Below, piece after piece: positions 23,621 through 34,115 of a stretch of DNA of 64,000 nucleotides (within the stretch, counting starts at the first letter, position 1; each line of letters starts with the position of its first letter). Below the pieces are notes generated by a model. That model was not told the DNA's origin. It saw only the letters and a program-made list of their open reading frames with translations, and ran no database searches. Position numbers and translations under genes: made by a program. The stretch is from contig JAYKKM010000209.1 in assembly GCA_035772405.1 (NCBI GenBank), positions 2,382,501 through 2,446,500 on the forward strand, read 5' to 3'. The DNA is from Chrysogorgia sp. JL179-B06 (Eukaryota; Cnidaria; Anthozoa; Scleralcyonacea; Chrysogorgiidae).

Positions 23621-26077
23621 TTAATGTCTATAATTACAGTATAATTTATTTTATTTACACATAATTTGTTACTGTATATTCACTTTATCATCACTTCTTA
23701 AAATAGGAAATAAAAAGGTGTTTGTCCATTCATACAGTTGTCCACAAACAAGTAGATTTTCATCATTCTTATCTGAATAAAACGGTTTTAGCATTGATGT
23801 CTTTAATATTGATACTGGTCAGTGATATTTTTGAGCAGTCATCTCTTATATTGTTAAAATGAAGTTGTCAAAAAGTTGTGCCTTTCCATCATGCTCTTTA
23901 AGGACAACCATTCTCTCACCTGGAAGCAAAAACATGCACAGTATTTCAATAAACATCACTAATCATATGTTATCTCTGACTAGTTATACACATGCATACA
24001 CTAACCAGTATTTGGGGTATCGGCAATATTGGGTAGAGACAGATTGAATGTCTTGGGGTATCAACTGGTTTTGATATATGACGTGATATGGGTGGTGTAG
24101 TGGGCACATTTGGGTTCTCAGTCATCTGTATTGACTTTACTTGTACATGCAAATGGATTGCTGCGATGTACTAGCAAAAGGTTCTGGTTCCATTCGGCTG
24201 TTCCATTGTCTGAAGTTGTTGAGACATTTTCTTGATGTGAAGATTCAGGTTGTGGTGTCAAATGCATTTCTTCATTATTTGTATTGGTAGGTGTCTTGTC
24301 AGGTGGTGAGATTGATTGGGTTATGATTAGGGTTGGGTTAGAGGTTGGTTGATATTGGAACTGATCTGTAGCTCAGAGACCATAAGTCCGTTTGTCGTTG
24401 TGCAGCCTAGGTACTCTCAGGTCGTCAGTCTGAAAGTTGGGACTGAATAGGTACAGTAGTTCCAAAGTTATTTACATTTTAGTAAACAACGGTTTTGGAA
24501 AAGATCTAACTTTGTAAGCATTAGTCCTATTGAAAAAGTAAGGGAATATAATCGTATTCTTTTTGCAAGGTTAACATATTTCTTCTCATCTTAGTCAGAA
24601 AAAATGCAATGTAAGAAAACTAGATTATTGCACAATGATATACCCATATATGCCCGTAAAGACAAAAATGAATCCTTGAGGTCTAATTTGATTGGTTTAG
24701 ATACCTGTCAATCATTATGCCACCTGTTAAAAAAACGTGGTCAATATTAGTTATTTTTGAAAACTTTAAACGGTTTTAGGTAGGTATCTATGAAGCATTT
24801 ATCAACTCTTGCGCCTAGAGTTAAAATACTGTACCTAACCGCTGACCTCCAACAACCGATTTCCAGAATTTGGTAATATTGCAGATATGGCAGAGAATGC
24901 AATTCGATATAGTGTCGGTTCCATGGTTCAGGAAATGATCTGCAAGCTGGCTTCTCAAAATTTATGGCAAGATTAGATGCTAGAATTTTTTAGAAAGTAT
25001 CTGGTGGGTACTAAAATATCTGCCTCGTCCCCAGTCGCTCGCGTACAAATTACGAGAGCGGAAGGCGCGCGAGGAACGACGGGAAGGGGAGAGAGCGAGA
25101 AGCGACTGGGAAATCCTGCATCCAAAATGGTGTTCTCTGTAATGGCCACTAATTTGAGTAATCTCTATATAGAGATCAGCGAATGGGATTGGCAGCTAGA
25201 GACAGGAATTGCACCAACGCAATATTGGTCTGACAATATAAAATACTTGTCGATGACGTTTAAATTAAAGATTTATAGGTAAAATACTATAGTTCGATGA
25301 CAATTTTTAAATTATTCGCGTGAACATATACGCGCTACAATTGCCAAAATACCAGTACACTTTTGCTTTATATGAATATTAATATGCTTTGTAGAGGAAA
25401 TATGTAGGATATAGTAAATTATTCCAGGTCAAACACTGACAAAATGTAGTTTAAATTGCATAACTATGGAGGCGTAACGTTGTCATAAAAGCTGTAAACA
25501 AGGGTGGGTGATGACTGATGTATTATATTATATTATGTTGCTATATGTGCTATTACTACCGACGTACCTGAGTTTGAATGATTTCCACCTTTACAGTGTA
25601 TATATCGATTATCAAATACAATATATGCCGTTTATAACGGCACTCGAGAAGCTGGTAAAACACTCGGCGGTATATCGCCGTTTAATATAAACACTCGTGC
25701 GCTGTTATTTAATACTCGAATACGATAATCACACGCGGTTTTCACCTACAAAGAGCTATTTATATAGACCAATATGGCATCGGCGTATTTCCCGTCTCTA
25801 GCTGCAAGTTTGTCAAGCGACTTCGCGTCTTCGCCATTTCCAAAGCCAATTTGCAATGTTTCGATCAAATTTGCATTGTTTCGACACACGATTTCGCAGG
25901 CTCTAAAATTTTCATTTATCGCCTTCCCATCAACCCTTGTTTTTATCACCTTCCCATCAACCATTGCTGGCACTCTATTGCTTGCCTGCGCCGCTCCGCC
26001 TGCCCACTCCCGATTAAGAGCCTGCGGAGGAGGCAGCTAAAATATCACAGACAGCGCAGTGCTGGACAAGATTTTCA

Positions 26078-27010
26078 ATGAACAAAATTTTCACTGGCGA
26101 CCGTGATCAACCTAGTTACAATATAACCAGTCAACAATTACAATACTTCATACAGAACAGCTTCAAGGCATGTGAAATTGCTTCCTTGCTTGGAGTTAGT
26201 GAGGCGACTTTGAGAAGATTTCAAGAATATGGTGGACTGTCTACTCTGGTGTCGTTTACAGCACTTTCTGACAAGAAGCTTGATGAAGTTGTCAAAGACA
26301 TCAAAATATATTTTGTACAGAGTGGGTACAGGATGGTTCTTGGAGTTTTACGTTCAAGGGGATTTCGCATTCCAGAGTGCCGTGTTATGGAATGTCTCGG
26401 GTGAGTTGACATTGAGGGAGTATTCATGCGGTCATTGCAACTTAGAATCATTCACCGACGAGAATACAAGGTATATGGGCCTAACGCATTGTGGCGTATT
26501 GACACCAACCACAAATTGGTATGGTAGGTTCTCAAGAATCGCAGTTTTGAAAGGCTTCCTCCAGTTTATAAATACAAATTCACAAATACAAAAAATTATA
26601 GGAAATCGGATTTTATAGTAGTCAGCTGCAACATTTCTAAATTATTTTTGTATTTTAATTTGCAATGAATTATATGTTGTTTTATATTATTTTTAAATTT
26701 TCTTAGGTGGAGGCTAATAATTCACCGAGGGATTGATGGGTTTTCTCGCACTGTGCTGATACTACCTTTGACGAATTTATTGGCGCTGTTGAGAATTTCG
26801 TGCTCCCAAGTTGTGTGAGGTCTTATCAAGGAGTAGAGAATGTCAACATTGCGAGGTTTATGCTCAGTCACCCAGAAAGAGGTGAAAATCGTTGCAGTCA
26901 TAACCGGTCGAAGTGTACATAATCAAAGAATCGAAAGATTGTGGAGCTATTTACTATGTGTGTACATTCAAGTATTATTGGCTATTTAGATACATGGAAG
27001 ATATTGCATT
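26078..27010 (+). pseudogene. Integrase-type DDE transposase, 5' half, unit 3 (continues at 27945)
   Basis: Third copy, with the same TGA as unit 2 and an intron at 26524-26706. It is the only copy whose downstream flank still leads, beyond the nested element, to the C-terminal part of the same protein. Exon 2 ends '...RYMEDIA' immediately before the insertion. Confidence 0.7.
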
Positions 27011-27188
27011 GGATGAGTTGCCGGTGCCGAGGCCCTTGAGAATTGCGCGGTCAACGCAATGGTTTATGGGATCGACTGGGGGCAAACATACAGTAAGGCA
27101 AACCATTTTTCTTTTACGAATTTAAATATCAAATATATTGTGTTTTTTAAATAAGTATTGGTATATTTTATAATATTTGATCTTGCAT

Positions 27189-27269
27189 ATGGGAAAAGGA
27201 GATCACTGTGCTGTTTGGGGATGCGACAACGACCTGTCACACTTTCGGAAAGGACAGTTTTGTTTATAG
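27189..27269 (+). pseudogene. Possible THAP-type N-terminus in nested element
   Basis: The ATG at 27189 opens 'MGKGDHCAVWGCDND', whose C-x4-C pair is what begins many THAP domains, but the frame stops after 26 codons (TAG at 27267). The same start lies at 14956 and 21070. Nothing later gives the C-x2-H half, so this is weak and could be another short zinc motif or chance. Confidence 0.3.
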
Positions 27270-27354
27270 CGTCGTCATTGTCGCCAACAAGATTAATAAA
27301 CGTGTGTTTCTAACTTTGAACGGTTTCTTTGGCTCGGAGCGTCACAACAGCGGC

Positions 27355-27800
27355 CAACTGGCCAAGAGGTGCAAGCAAGTTGAAATGATGCGACGATGGA
27401 TGAAAGTCATGGTAGCGTAATAGGACACGATTACACGAACAACTTGTGGAATGACAGCCTTGACTTTCGACAAAGGTGCGAACTTTAGCCACACGTACAC
27501 GCGAAGACATTGGATAAAGAAATACCGTCCTTTGGAATAACGTCACACACACAAGGAAATCTAGCGTTTCACCGCACGTCCCGTTACTCTTACTTTTATT
27601 CAAATGTTCATCCACAGTGTTCGATAATAACAGAAATGGCGCAAATGCGGCTTGATTTTGTGCTATCACTTCGTTGACCATTGCTCTTATTTGTGCGTGA
27701 TTCGCATTATGCCCATCTCTTCACAGTGAAACAGCCAGATAAAAACAGTTTCCATCTCCTCTCGAACACCTAATTCTTTTCTCCCTTTCGGAATATCGTT
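27355..27800 (-). pseudogene. OTU-like cysteine protease relic
   Basis: On the minus strand the sequence reads 'RGDGNCFYLAVSL', with the GDGNCF box of OTU deubiquitinase-type proteases (Cys codon at 27745-27747). An in-frame TGA sits where a Trp would fit, and then come 'RDGHNANHAQIRAMVNEV', 'SNTVDEHLNKSKSNGTCGE' and 'LFQRTVFLYP'. A 'HHFNLL' near 27379-27396 is the likely catalytic His region. OTU proteases remove ubiquitin from proteins; they recur in several transposon classes. The part from 27355 to 27542 also exists, truncated, in units 1 and 2. The TGA and at least one frame change make it inactive. Confidence 0.6.
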
Positions 27801-27944
27801 GCAATTATTTACAAACTCTATTACTTTGGATTATAAACAGCGTCTTCAATATATGAATACTTAAGTGCGCTTTGTTTGCCCCCAGTCGATCCCACAAGGC
27901 ATTGCGTTGGCCGCGCAAAAAACGAGGGCCTCGGCAACTCATCC

Positions 27945-28151
27945 ATTCTTGATGTATCAATGAAATTCATCTATTTTTTCTTCATTTTGTGTATATTCCA
28001 CTCATCAGACAGTATCTATCAGACTTTGTCCAAACTATCAACAGAGAAGAATAAGACCCCCAATCAATTATGGATTCAAGGCATGTTTGACATATGGCAA
28101 GTAGCAATCACAGAGTTTCAAGAGATGTTTGGGAACCGACAACTAATGTAA
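27945..28151 (+). pseudogene. Integrase-type DDE transposase, C-terminus
   Basis: Immediately after the nested element one frame gives 'NEIHLFFLHFVYIPLIRQYL' and another, to the TAA at 28149, gives 'LSTEKNKTPNQLWIQGMF'. Both pieces fit the C-terminal end of the integrase whose 5' part stops at 27010; the 'R/K-T-P-N-Q-L-W-I' box is typical of it. A frameshift separates the two pieces. There is only one copy, in contrast to three copies of the 5' part. Confidence 0.7.
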
Positions 28152-29559
28152 AGTACCTTGAAACCATACCATGCCTAATTTTTATACATTAAAATAACCT
28201 AAAAATATACGGTACATATATCATAAACTTCAAAATTTAAGACATGGGGTTTACTGCATGTTTGGAAAGGACTTATTATTGAAATGATTTATGCATCTAA
28301 GATACGAGGGCTTATATTCAGGGGGTGTTAGCGCAGGCTATATCATGTATCCATTGTTTGCATGTTACTCTGAGTGCACGTGATGCATAAATTACCCTAG
28401 TGATTAAGGCGTGCTATTTAGTTTATCACAAGTTGAGTTGAAGGAAAGTGTCATTGGTGAGATATCGTGAACCGTATTTAACAAGGATAAAAGACAGATA
28501 ATTACGAAGGTCACAGAAGTAAGTGAACATTGAATTATTAGACATATAACGTTTAACGTCATGTATAGCTTAAGGCCTATGCCAGTTTATTTGATTGTTT
28601 TGTAGTTTAAACCGTATTTGTGAATAAAAGAAACACAAGACTGATTGGCCTGCAGGGCAATATACGCGAATTAACAGATTCTTGCCTCTACAGGGGGCTT
28701 ATTTTCGGAGGTTTGTGGTATTTGATGAATCTAAAATAATCCAGTGGTTCACAACTTAAGTACTTATGTTTTATTTCTTTTCAATGGAACAGGATGAGCT
28801 GACATCATTTGGCATATAGACTGGGATGAACCATTACCTCTAGAATGGGGGACAAGGGATTATTGTTCCTGAAGTTAATGTCATTAGCATATGAATCTAT
28901 CAGTGTACAGTTAATCAATATGGAGAATTCTAAACTATGGTGTAGACTTTACAAACAGGCACTTGAATTTGTATCAAACTCTCAAGAGTAATAAATAATT
29001 TGGAATGGCCAGTCTTTTTCTACTTTATTATTTGTAATATCATGGCTACCTCGAAATCCTTTGTTTCACGAGGGACGATTAATCTCTAAATAACCTGATC
29101 AATTACCTGCATAAAACATTAGGTACGATTAGTAACTAATCTTACCTAATGTTTATGGAAAGACCTGTTTTATTTTACTCGAATTGCACTGCCAAACACG
29201 CTACTGATCCAGCTTATATATTTGCTAAACTACTCTAAAACATTTCAATAGAATAACTAACGAAGACATGAAGTGAACCATTATTTCATTGTCAAATTCC
29301 CGATACCATTAATAGCAACTCACAAAGTTTTATTTGATTAAATATCCCTCAAGCCTCGGGAGGTTTAGTAATTTTTTTCGCAAGCCTCGGGAGGTTTAGT
29401 ATTTAATCACTAATCAACCTCAATTCCATTACTTATTATAGTTTGTTGTTTAGACTAAGTAAACAAACTTATACTACTTTTATTTATACCTATTCCAAAT
29501 TAGATTAATAATATACATATCAGATTACCTAGTGTATGTAATAATGTTTATGCCTTTAT
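28152..29559. other. No gene; hairpin and short direct repeat
   Basis: No coding region seen. A 41-bp near-perfect palindrome lies at 29114-29154 (AAACATTAGGTA...TACCTAATGTTT). A 20-bp direct repeat, AAGCCTCGGGAGGTTTAGTA, sits at 29351-29370 and 29382-29401. Confidence 0.55.
29114..29154. repeat. 41-bp palindrome
   Basis: Arms of 20 bp with a single mismatch around one central base. Could form a cruciform or be a remnant of a foldback terminus. Confidence 0.75.
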
Positions 29560-31010
29560 ATAGATACAGTGAAGCAAAGATAGTGAACGAGGGTGACTAT
29601 CTGCTGTTAGTATACACCTAACTATTGTCCATTAGAAATGCTGCATTCTGATTGGCTACTCAACCGTTGTCTATTCGTGATGGACAACGTTTAGGAAAAA
29701 TGAAAACAAACCTGAAAATATATGCCAGTAAACTCTAGTTTTGCAGACGTTTCGGGGGAATTTTTGGAGAATTTGATAGAAAATTCTATCCCTAAGAAAA
29801 CTAAACGGCCACAAAATATGGCATGAAGATGTTTAATGGTAAGGAACGAAATATAAATCATATTTTATTAATAAATCTGTTTTTACTTGCTGCTCACGAG
29901 TTGTTAAATAACACAACATATTCGTCAGTTTGCACTAGAAAAACTGTATTTTTTAGAATGGTTTGCAGTACAGTCTAAATTCAGTACACCATTGAAACAA
30001 ATGGAAAAAGACCTGAAGACGAACGTTGTCAGTGCCTCCAAATATTTTATGCTGCTGCAAGACAAAGAGATGGTAGCGAATTTAATGTTACGACGCTTAG
30101 CAGTATACGTTCAGCGATTGACCGGCATTTAATACAGGCACCATACAACAAGCCTTGGTCAATAATTGCTGACCCTGCATTTGAAAAAGCCAACAAAACC
30201 TTGAATGCTGTTTGTGAGAAACAGACGAGGGAAGGAAAAGTCAGAGCAATTGTCCAGAAAACTTAGCAAGCAGATGTTGGTCCTTCGCTCAACAACACAA
30301 GTACGCCGATACTACGAGTTCCGTAAGAAAGTGTTAATTTCAACCAAAAACCACCAAGGCAGTCTGAACGACAACATCGCCGATGATGGCAAAAGATTTG
30401 AAGTTCCGAATTAACCTCGTCCAGTTAAAACCATAGAAAACTTCATGAATTACCTTAATCCAAATCACAACGCTTTTTTCAGCGGCGAAGAGAAATTTGT
30501 GCCAAGTTTCAAGTAGACAGTGATGAAATTTGGTTCTATAACCCCCCCCCCCCCTGGTATAAATATACACGCTCGGAAATCTCAAGACCATGTTGAAAGC
30601 TACAGCAATAATCTCTCACCTAACAAATGATTGCATTCGACTACGTCTGACACAGTTTTGTCCGACCACGTCAGAGGCTAGACGCATCATCTGATCTGTC
30701 CATTCAGTCGTACAGCTCGAGGGCTTCTTTCCAGCAGAAGGAAAACATGTCGAATATTCTAAGTCGCTTCGTTTCGGGCGAGAATAAATCCTTCCATTCA
30801 TTCTAGTCGCTGGACAAGTTAGACCTTATGCAATCATCACCCGCAAGGTCTTTGGCACTTGAAACAACTGATCAGGCCAACTCTGATGTCCAGCTTTGCA
30901 GAAAACCAAGCCAAAAATATCCAGATGCAATCTCCCCAATCGTTCAATTTCCATGGCTAACCTTTAAGAACAACTACACCAGTCAAGCATGATTGTTTCT
31001 ACTTTCCAGT
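29560..31010 (+). pseudogene. Crypton-type (DUF3504) tyrosine recombinase relic, copy 1
   Basis: A first exon-like piece near 29785-29838 gives '..YGMKMFNG' before a GTAAGG donor. After an AG at about 29957 a second exon contains 'LQIFYAAARQRDGSEFNVTTL' and 'SIRSAIDRHL', then 'PWSIIADPAFEKANKTLNAVC' and 'EGKVRAI'. Later frames hold 'YYEFRKKVLISTKNHQG' and 'LTNDCIRLRLT'. This order matches the Crypton-derived DUF3504 domain found also in ZMYM/QRICH1 proteins, a tyrosine recombinase fold. The H-x-x-R of the catalytic core reads 'N-D-C-I-R', so the His is changed. Many stops and frameshifts and a C14-type homopolymer at about 30541-30554 mark it as dead. Confidence 0.6.
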
Positions 31011-31342
31011 TGAACTTTTGTTCTCTTGGTAGTCGTTTCTTTTATAACATTTAAGAAATTCTTTCTAAACGGTTTGCTTTTGACACAGATGACGTCTGAC
31101 ACAAACATATGTCTTGTGATGTCGCGAGTTCGTGCCTGTGTATAAGTTAAAATTGAATTAAATTATTTAAAAAATTACAAGGTGTATATCTAGGTATACA
31201 GGGTGTATACGCTCATTGTCTATAAGCGAATAGGAAACTCAGGATACGCCTTCATTGACTATTCGCTCATAGACAACTCGGACTCGTTGTCTAATTGTTA
31301 AATATTAAATAGACAACCACGGTATATGAGCTATTCTGCAAT

Positions 31343-32866
31343 TTGATTGGTTCTTCTACTAGTAAGCTATCAGCTCATATATCACTAGTAATGAAAAAAA
31401 TGGTGGTTCAACGTTTTGCAGAAATAAATGAACAAGAAATTAAGGATTTGCTTGAGAAAACAACACCAAAAAACACTAAAAGAATAACACAATATGGCAT
31501 GAAAATATTTGATGGTAGGTACCATTCAACCAAGTCAATATACAAAGAAAAAAATACATCTTAAAAAGCAGTCGATTCAAAATGCGTAAACACAAAGGTG
31601 TGTGAATTATTTTCAGAAATGAAAACAAAAACAGTGTTTCAAAATACTTTATAATTTTAGATTGGTTTACTTGTTCAAATATATCTGAGAATTTATACAT
31701 TACTGAGATGTCAAAAAGTGTGCTGAATTCTTGCTTGAAACGTTTTTACACTTCTGCCAGACAAAAAGATGGTTCTTACTACAAAAAAAACACATTGAAA
31801 ACGATTCGCGCGGCCATTGATAGGTTTTACGAAGTCCACCAAATGACAAAGGGTTTTCAATAATTGGTGACCCTACCTTTTCTGAAGCAAATGCCGTTCT
31901 CGATGCCTTCGTTAAAGATCTGAGGAAGACGGGCAAAATTGCAGGGTCGGTACATAAAAAACCAATTACGAAAAAGCAGATAAACTTGCTGTTTCGTAGT
32001 GGCGAATTAGGTCCAGCCGATACTAAGGACCCAGCACAACTCCTTCGCACAGTGTGGTTCCATCTGTTTTTATTTGGGTAGACGAGGCAACTGAAACCAA
32101 CCATGCTTGTTTCAAGGTCCACGCTGGAAGGAAAGCTATTTTTTTAGCTAAACCGGGAAGCTGCAGGTTCAATCCCATCAACGAAGAATGACCAAGGTGG
32201 ACTCGGTGACGCTGAGATGAATCCGACGGAAAAATATTTGCCAAGTCAAACTCAGATTTCTGTCCAGTTGAAACGATACAGAATTACCTGAAGCACTTAA
32301 ATCCCAGCTGTGATGCTCTTTTTCAAAGGCCAATATGTTCAAACGATGGAAGCAAAGTAGTTTGGTACGGCAATTCGCCAATTGGTGACTCAACCTTGGG
32401 AAACATGCTCCGACAGATGACTTCAAGAGCAGGAATAAACCCACCTCTTACCAACCACTGTATAAGAGCCACATCTGTGACTGCACTTTCTGATGCCCAA
32501 GTTGAAACGCGTCACATCTAGTCTGTAACTGGCCATAAATCCGACCAGTCGATTGAAGCATACAGCAGCGACGTCTTCAATGCAGCAACAAGAGAGAATG
32601 TCATCACTATTAAGCGATTACCTGCAACCTGAGACAGCCGTCGCTCAACCCTCTTGTCCATCGCTGGAAACTATGGAGAAACAAGGCGATTTTCCCGATC
32701 AAGAAACCCGTGGTTCGCTTGTTGAGATTGAATCCAATGGCAATGGCGAGAGTCGGTCCATCACAGTGAACGGTTCGCTTGTGGAGATTGAATCCAATGG
32801 CAATGGCGAGAGTCGGTCCATCACAGTGAACAAACAAAGCAAATTTCTCTGGTTTGAGGGAATCTA
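31343..32866 (+). pseudogene. Crypton-type (DUF3504) tyrosine recombinase relic, copy 2
   Basis: Exon 1 (31343-31513) encodes 'FAEINEQEIKDLLEKTTPKNT' and 'QYGMKIFDG', ending at a GTAGGT donor. Exon 2, after an AG near 31660, has 'MSKSVLNSCLKRFYTSARQKDG' and 'IRAAID', and then in another frame 'FSIIGDPTFSEANAVLDAF', 'GPADTKDPAQLLRT' and '[14 protein letters not shown]'. The catalytic core reads H-C-I-R, then 'VTGHKSDQSIEAY', with the likely nucleophile Tyr at 32561-32563. A TAG just before 'SVTGH' and several frameshifts disable it. The C-terminal tail (32553-32866) is open and contains a 20-residue duplication. It lies about 340 bp after copy 1, in the same orientation, so the two are related neighbours. 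Confidence 0.65.
32712..32831 (+). repeat. 60-bp tandem duplication in recombinase tail
   Basis: Two head-to-tail 60-bp units (32712-32771, 32772-32831) differ at one base (GTTGAG versus GTGGAG). They encode a 20-residue repeat beginning 'GSLVEIESNGNGESRS' and keep the reading frame. Confidence 0.9.
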
Positions 32867-33639
32867 GTTTTTATATTCCCGGTGAGAACAAAAGAAACCG
32901 AGGCAATCATGGTATTATGCAATTATTATAACATATTTTCTTTTCCAGCACCACAATGTTCCATCAATAGTGCCACCAGAATATAAAATGTGTGGTTTCT
33001 GGGTATTATTTGGACAAATTATCAGAGCCATCAACAACAGGATTTACCCATCCAATTTCCGGAAAGGCTGACCGATACATATTCGGTGATAGGTTTCATT
33101 CGTCAACAAATCCACACAAATCCCTTTCTGTGCCTATCATGATATCAATCATTGTGATCAAGCCAATTCTGTTACAACTAGCATACAAGAATCACAAAAT
33201 TATGTTAAGAATGTGAGAAGGTTGAGGAGTACAATACGTGCCATCAAAATTTGGAAACCCACATTCTTAATAGATTTCTATCAAAACGGAGGTTGTGAAA
33301 TCCCAAAAGAAGAATTTAGAAAAATTTCTGCAATATAAACAAAAAGTTGTAAGAGACAAAATGTTACACTTTGTTATTGGTTAAATTGCATATGACATAA
33401 TTACATTACGGTAATAACATTATTTAGAGCGCAATTTGGGAAAAACATGCATTTGTGACACGTGCATATGACACGAGGTGCATATGACACGAAAATTTTT
33501 ATTTGCCATAACGTTAGGTTTGACTGTTTTGTATTCATTTTACTGGGTTATTTGTCCAAGATGTTAGCTATGTTGGTGCGAAAAATAATCGCTCGGCCAT
33601 ATTGACGCTGTAACGTCACACCATTTGAAAGCGCGCGCC
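32867..33639. repeat. 5' flank shared with the second THAP element
   Basis: The stretches 33086-33217 and 33326-33457 closely match 39208-39332 and 39345-39497. The DNA upstream of the first THAP gene is therefore repeated upstream of the second, as expected of two tandem copies of one element. The reading frame 32992-33216 is not protein-like. Confidence 0.65.
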
Positions 33640-33890
33640 CAGCCGCATGTTATGCAAAGGAGGTAAACAAACGAATGATAGCTTGCACAAATAGTAAAAA
33701 ATACGGCGGTTTATATTGTGTTGCTGACGGACCTATACATCGTATATACGGAAGGTATATCGATGCATTTCCCCCCTCGAATCCAGTTAGAAAGAGAAAA
33801 TGGACAGTTTTGTTTGGAGGCACAGATCAGGGTTCGAACCGAAGAAATATTCTGCACTTTGCTCCATGCATTTTGAGCCATCGTGTTATA
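33640..33890 (+). pseudogene. THAP-domain transposase, copy A, 5' part (continues at 38822)
   Basis: From the ATG at 33675 one frame gives 'MIACTNSKKYGGLYCVADGP' and 'FPPSNPVRKRKWT'. A second frame gives 'YSALCSMHFEPSCY', the C-x2-H-F box that ends the THAP zinc finger. The frame is broken between them. At 33890 the sequence switches into the Harbinger transposon; it resumes at 38822 with the next residues of the same protein. THAP domains bind DNA and are the terminus-recognition part of P-, Kolobok- and related transposases. Confidence 0.65.
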
Positions 33891-34115
33891 AGGCCCATTT
33901 ACACTTGCAAGAAATTGGCACGGCACGGGTGCCAGTTTTTTTGGGCACAGCCTAGGTAAATTTTTAAATGTAAATAGGCTGGGCTTTTTTATTTTTCGGC
34001 ACTCAGGCCTTTTTTTTACCTGGGCCGAGACCTGTTAAATAGGTAGTCTCGGCGCAGGTAAAACGGCCCGTGCCAAAGTTTCTTAGTTTTGCGCATGCTC
34101 GTTTTCCTATTCAAG

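Larger units (their letters stand above)
21425..27542. repeat. 6.1-kb tandem unit, copy 3
   Basis: Third copy, 6,118 bp. After its last bases (AACGT) the sequence continues into CACACACAAGG instead of another AAAGAAATCGG, so this copy retains the original right-hand neighbour. The complete nested element and the integrase C-terminus are found only here. Confidence 0.95.
27011..27944. mobile_element. Nested TIR element (934 bp) inside the integrase gene, complete copy
   Basis: The left end is GGATGAGTTGCCG..CCGAGGCC and the right end is GGCCTCGGCAACTCATCC. Homology between the ends extends inward over roughly 70 bp to GATCGACTGGGGGCAAAC. ATT flanks both sides (27008-27010 and 27945-27947), a 3-bp target duplication. 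The reading frames on either side belong to one integrase, which proves the insertion. Inside are a possible zinc-binding N-terminus on plus (27189) and an OTU-like protease relic on minus. The element is too short to be autonomous. Confidence 0.8.

Noticed and set aside
9193..27542. CRISPR or satellite array
   Set aside because: Repeat unit is 6.1 kb with genes and nested elements and no spacer pattern; this is a segmental triplication.
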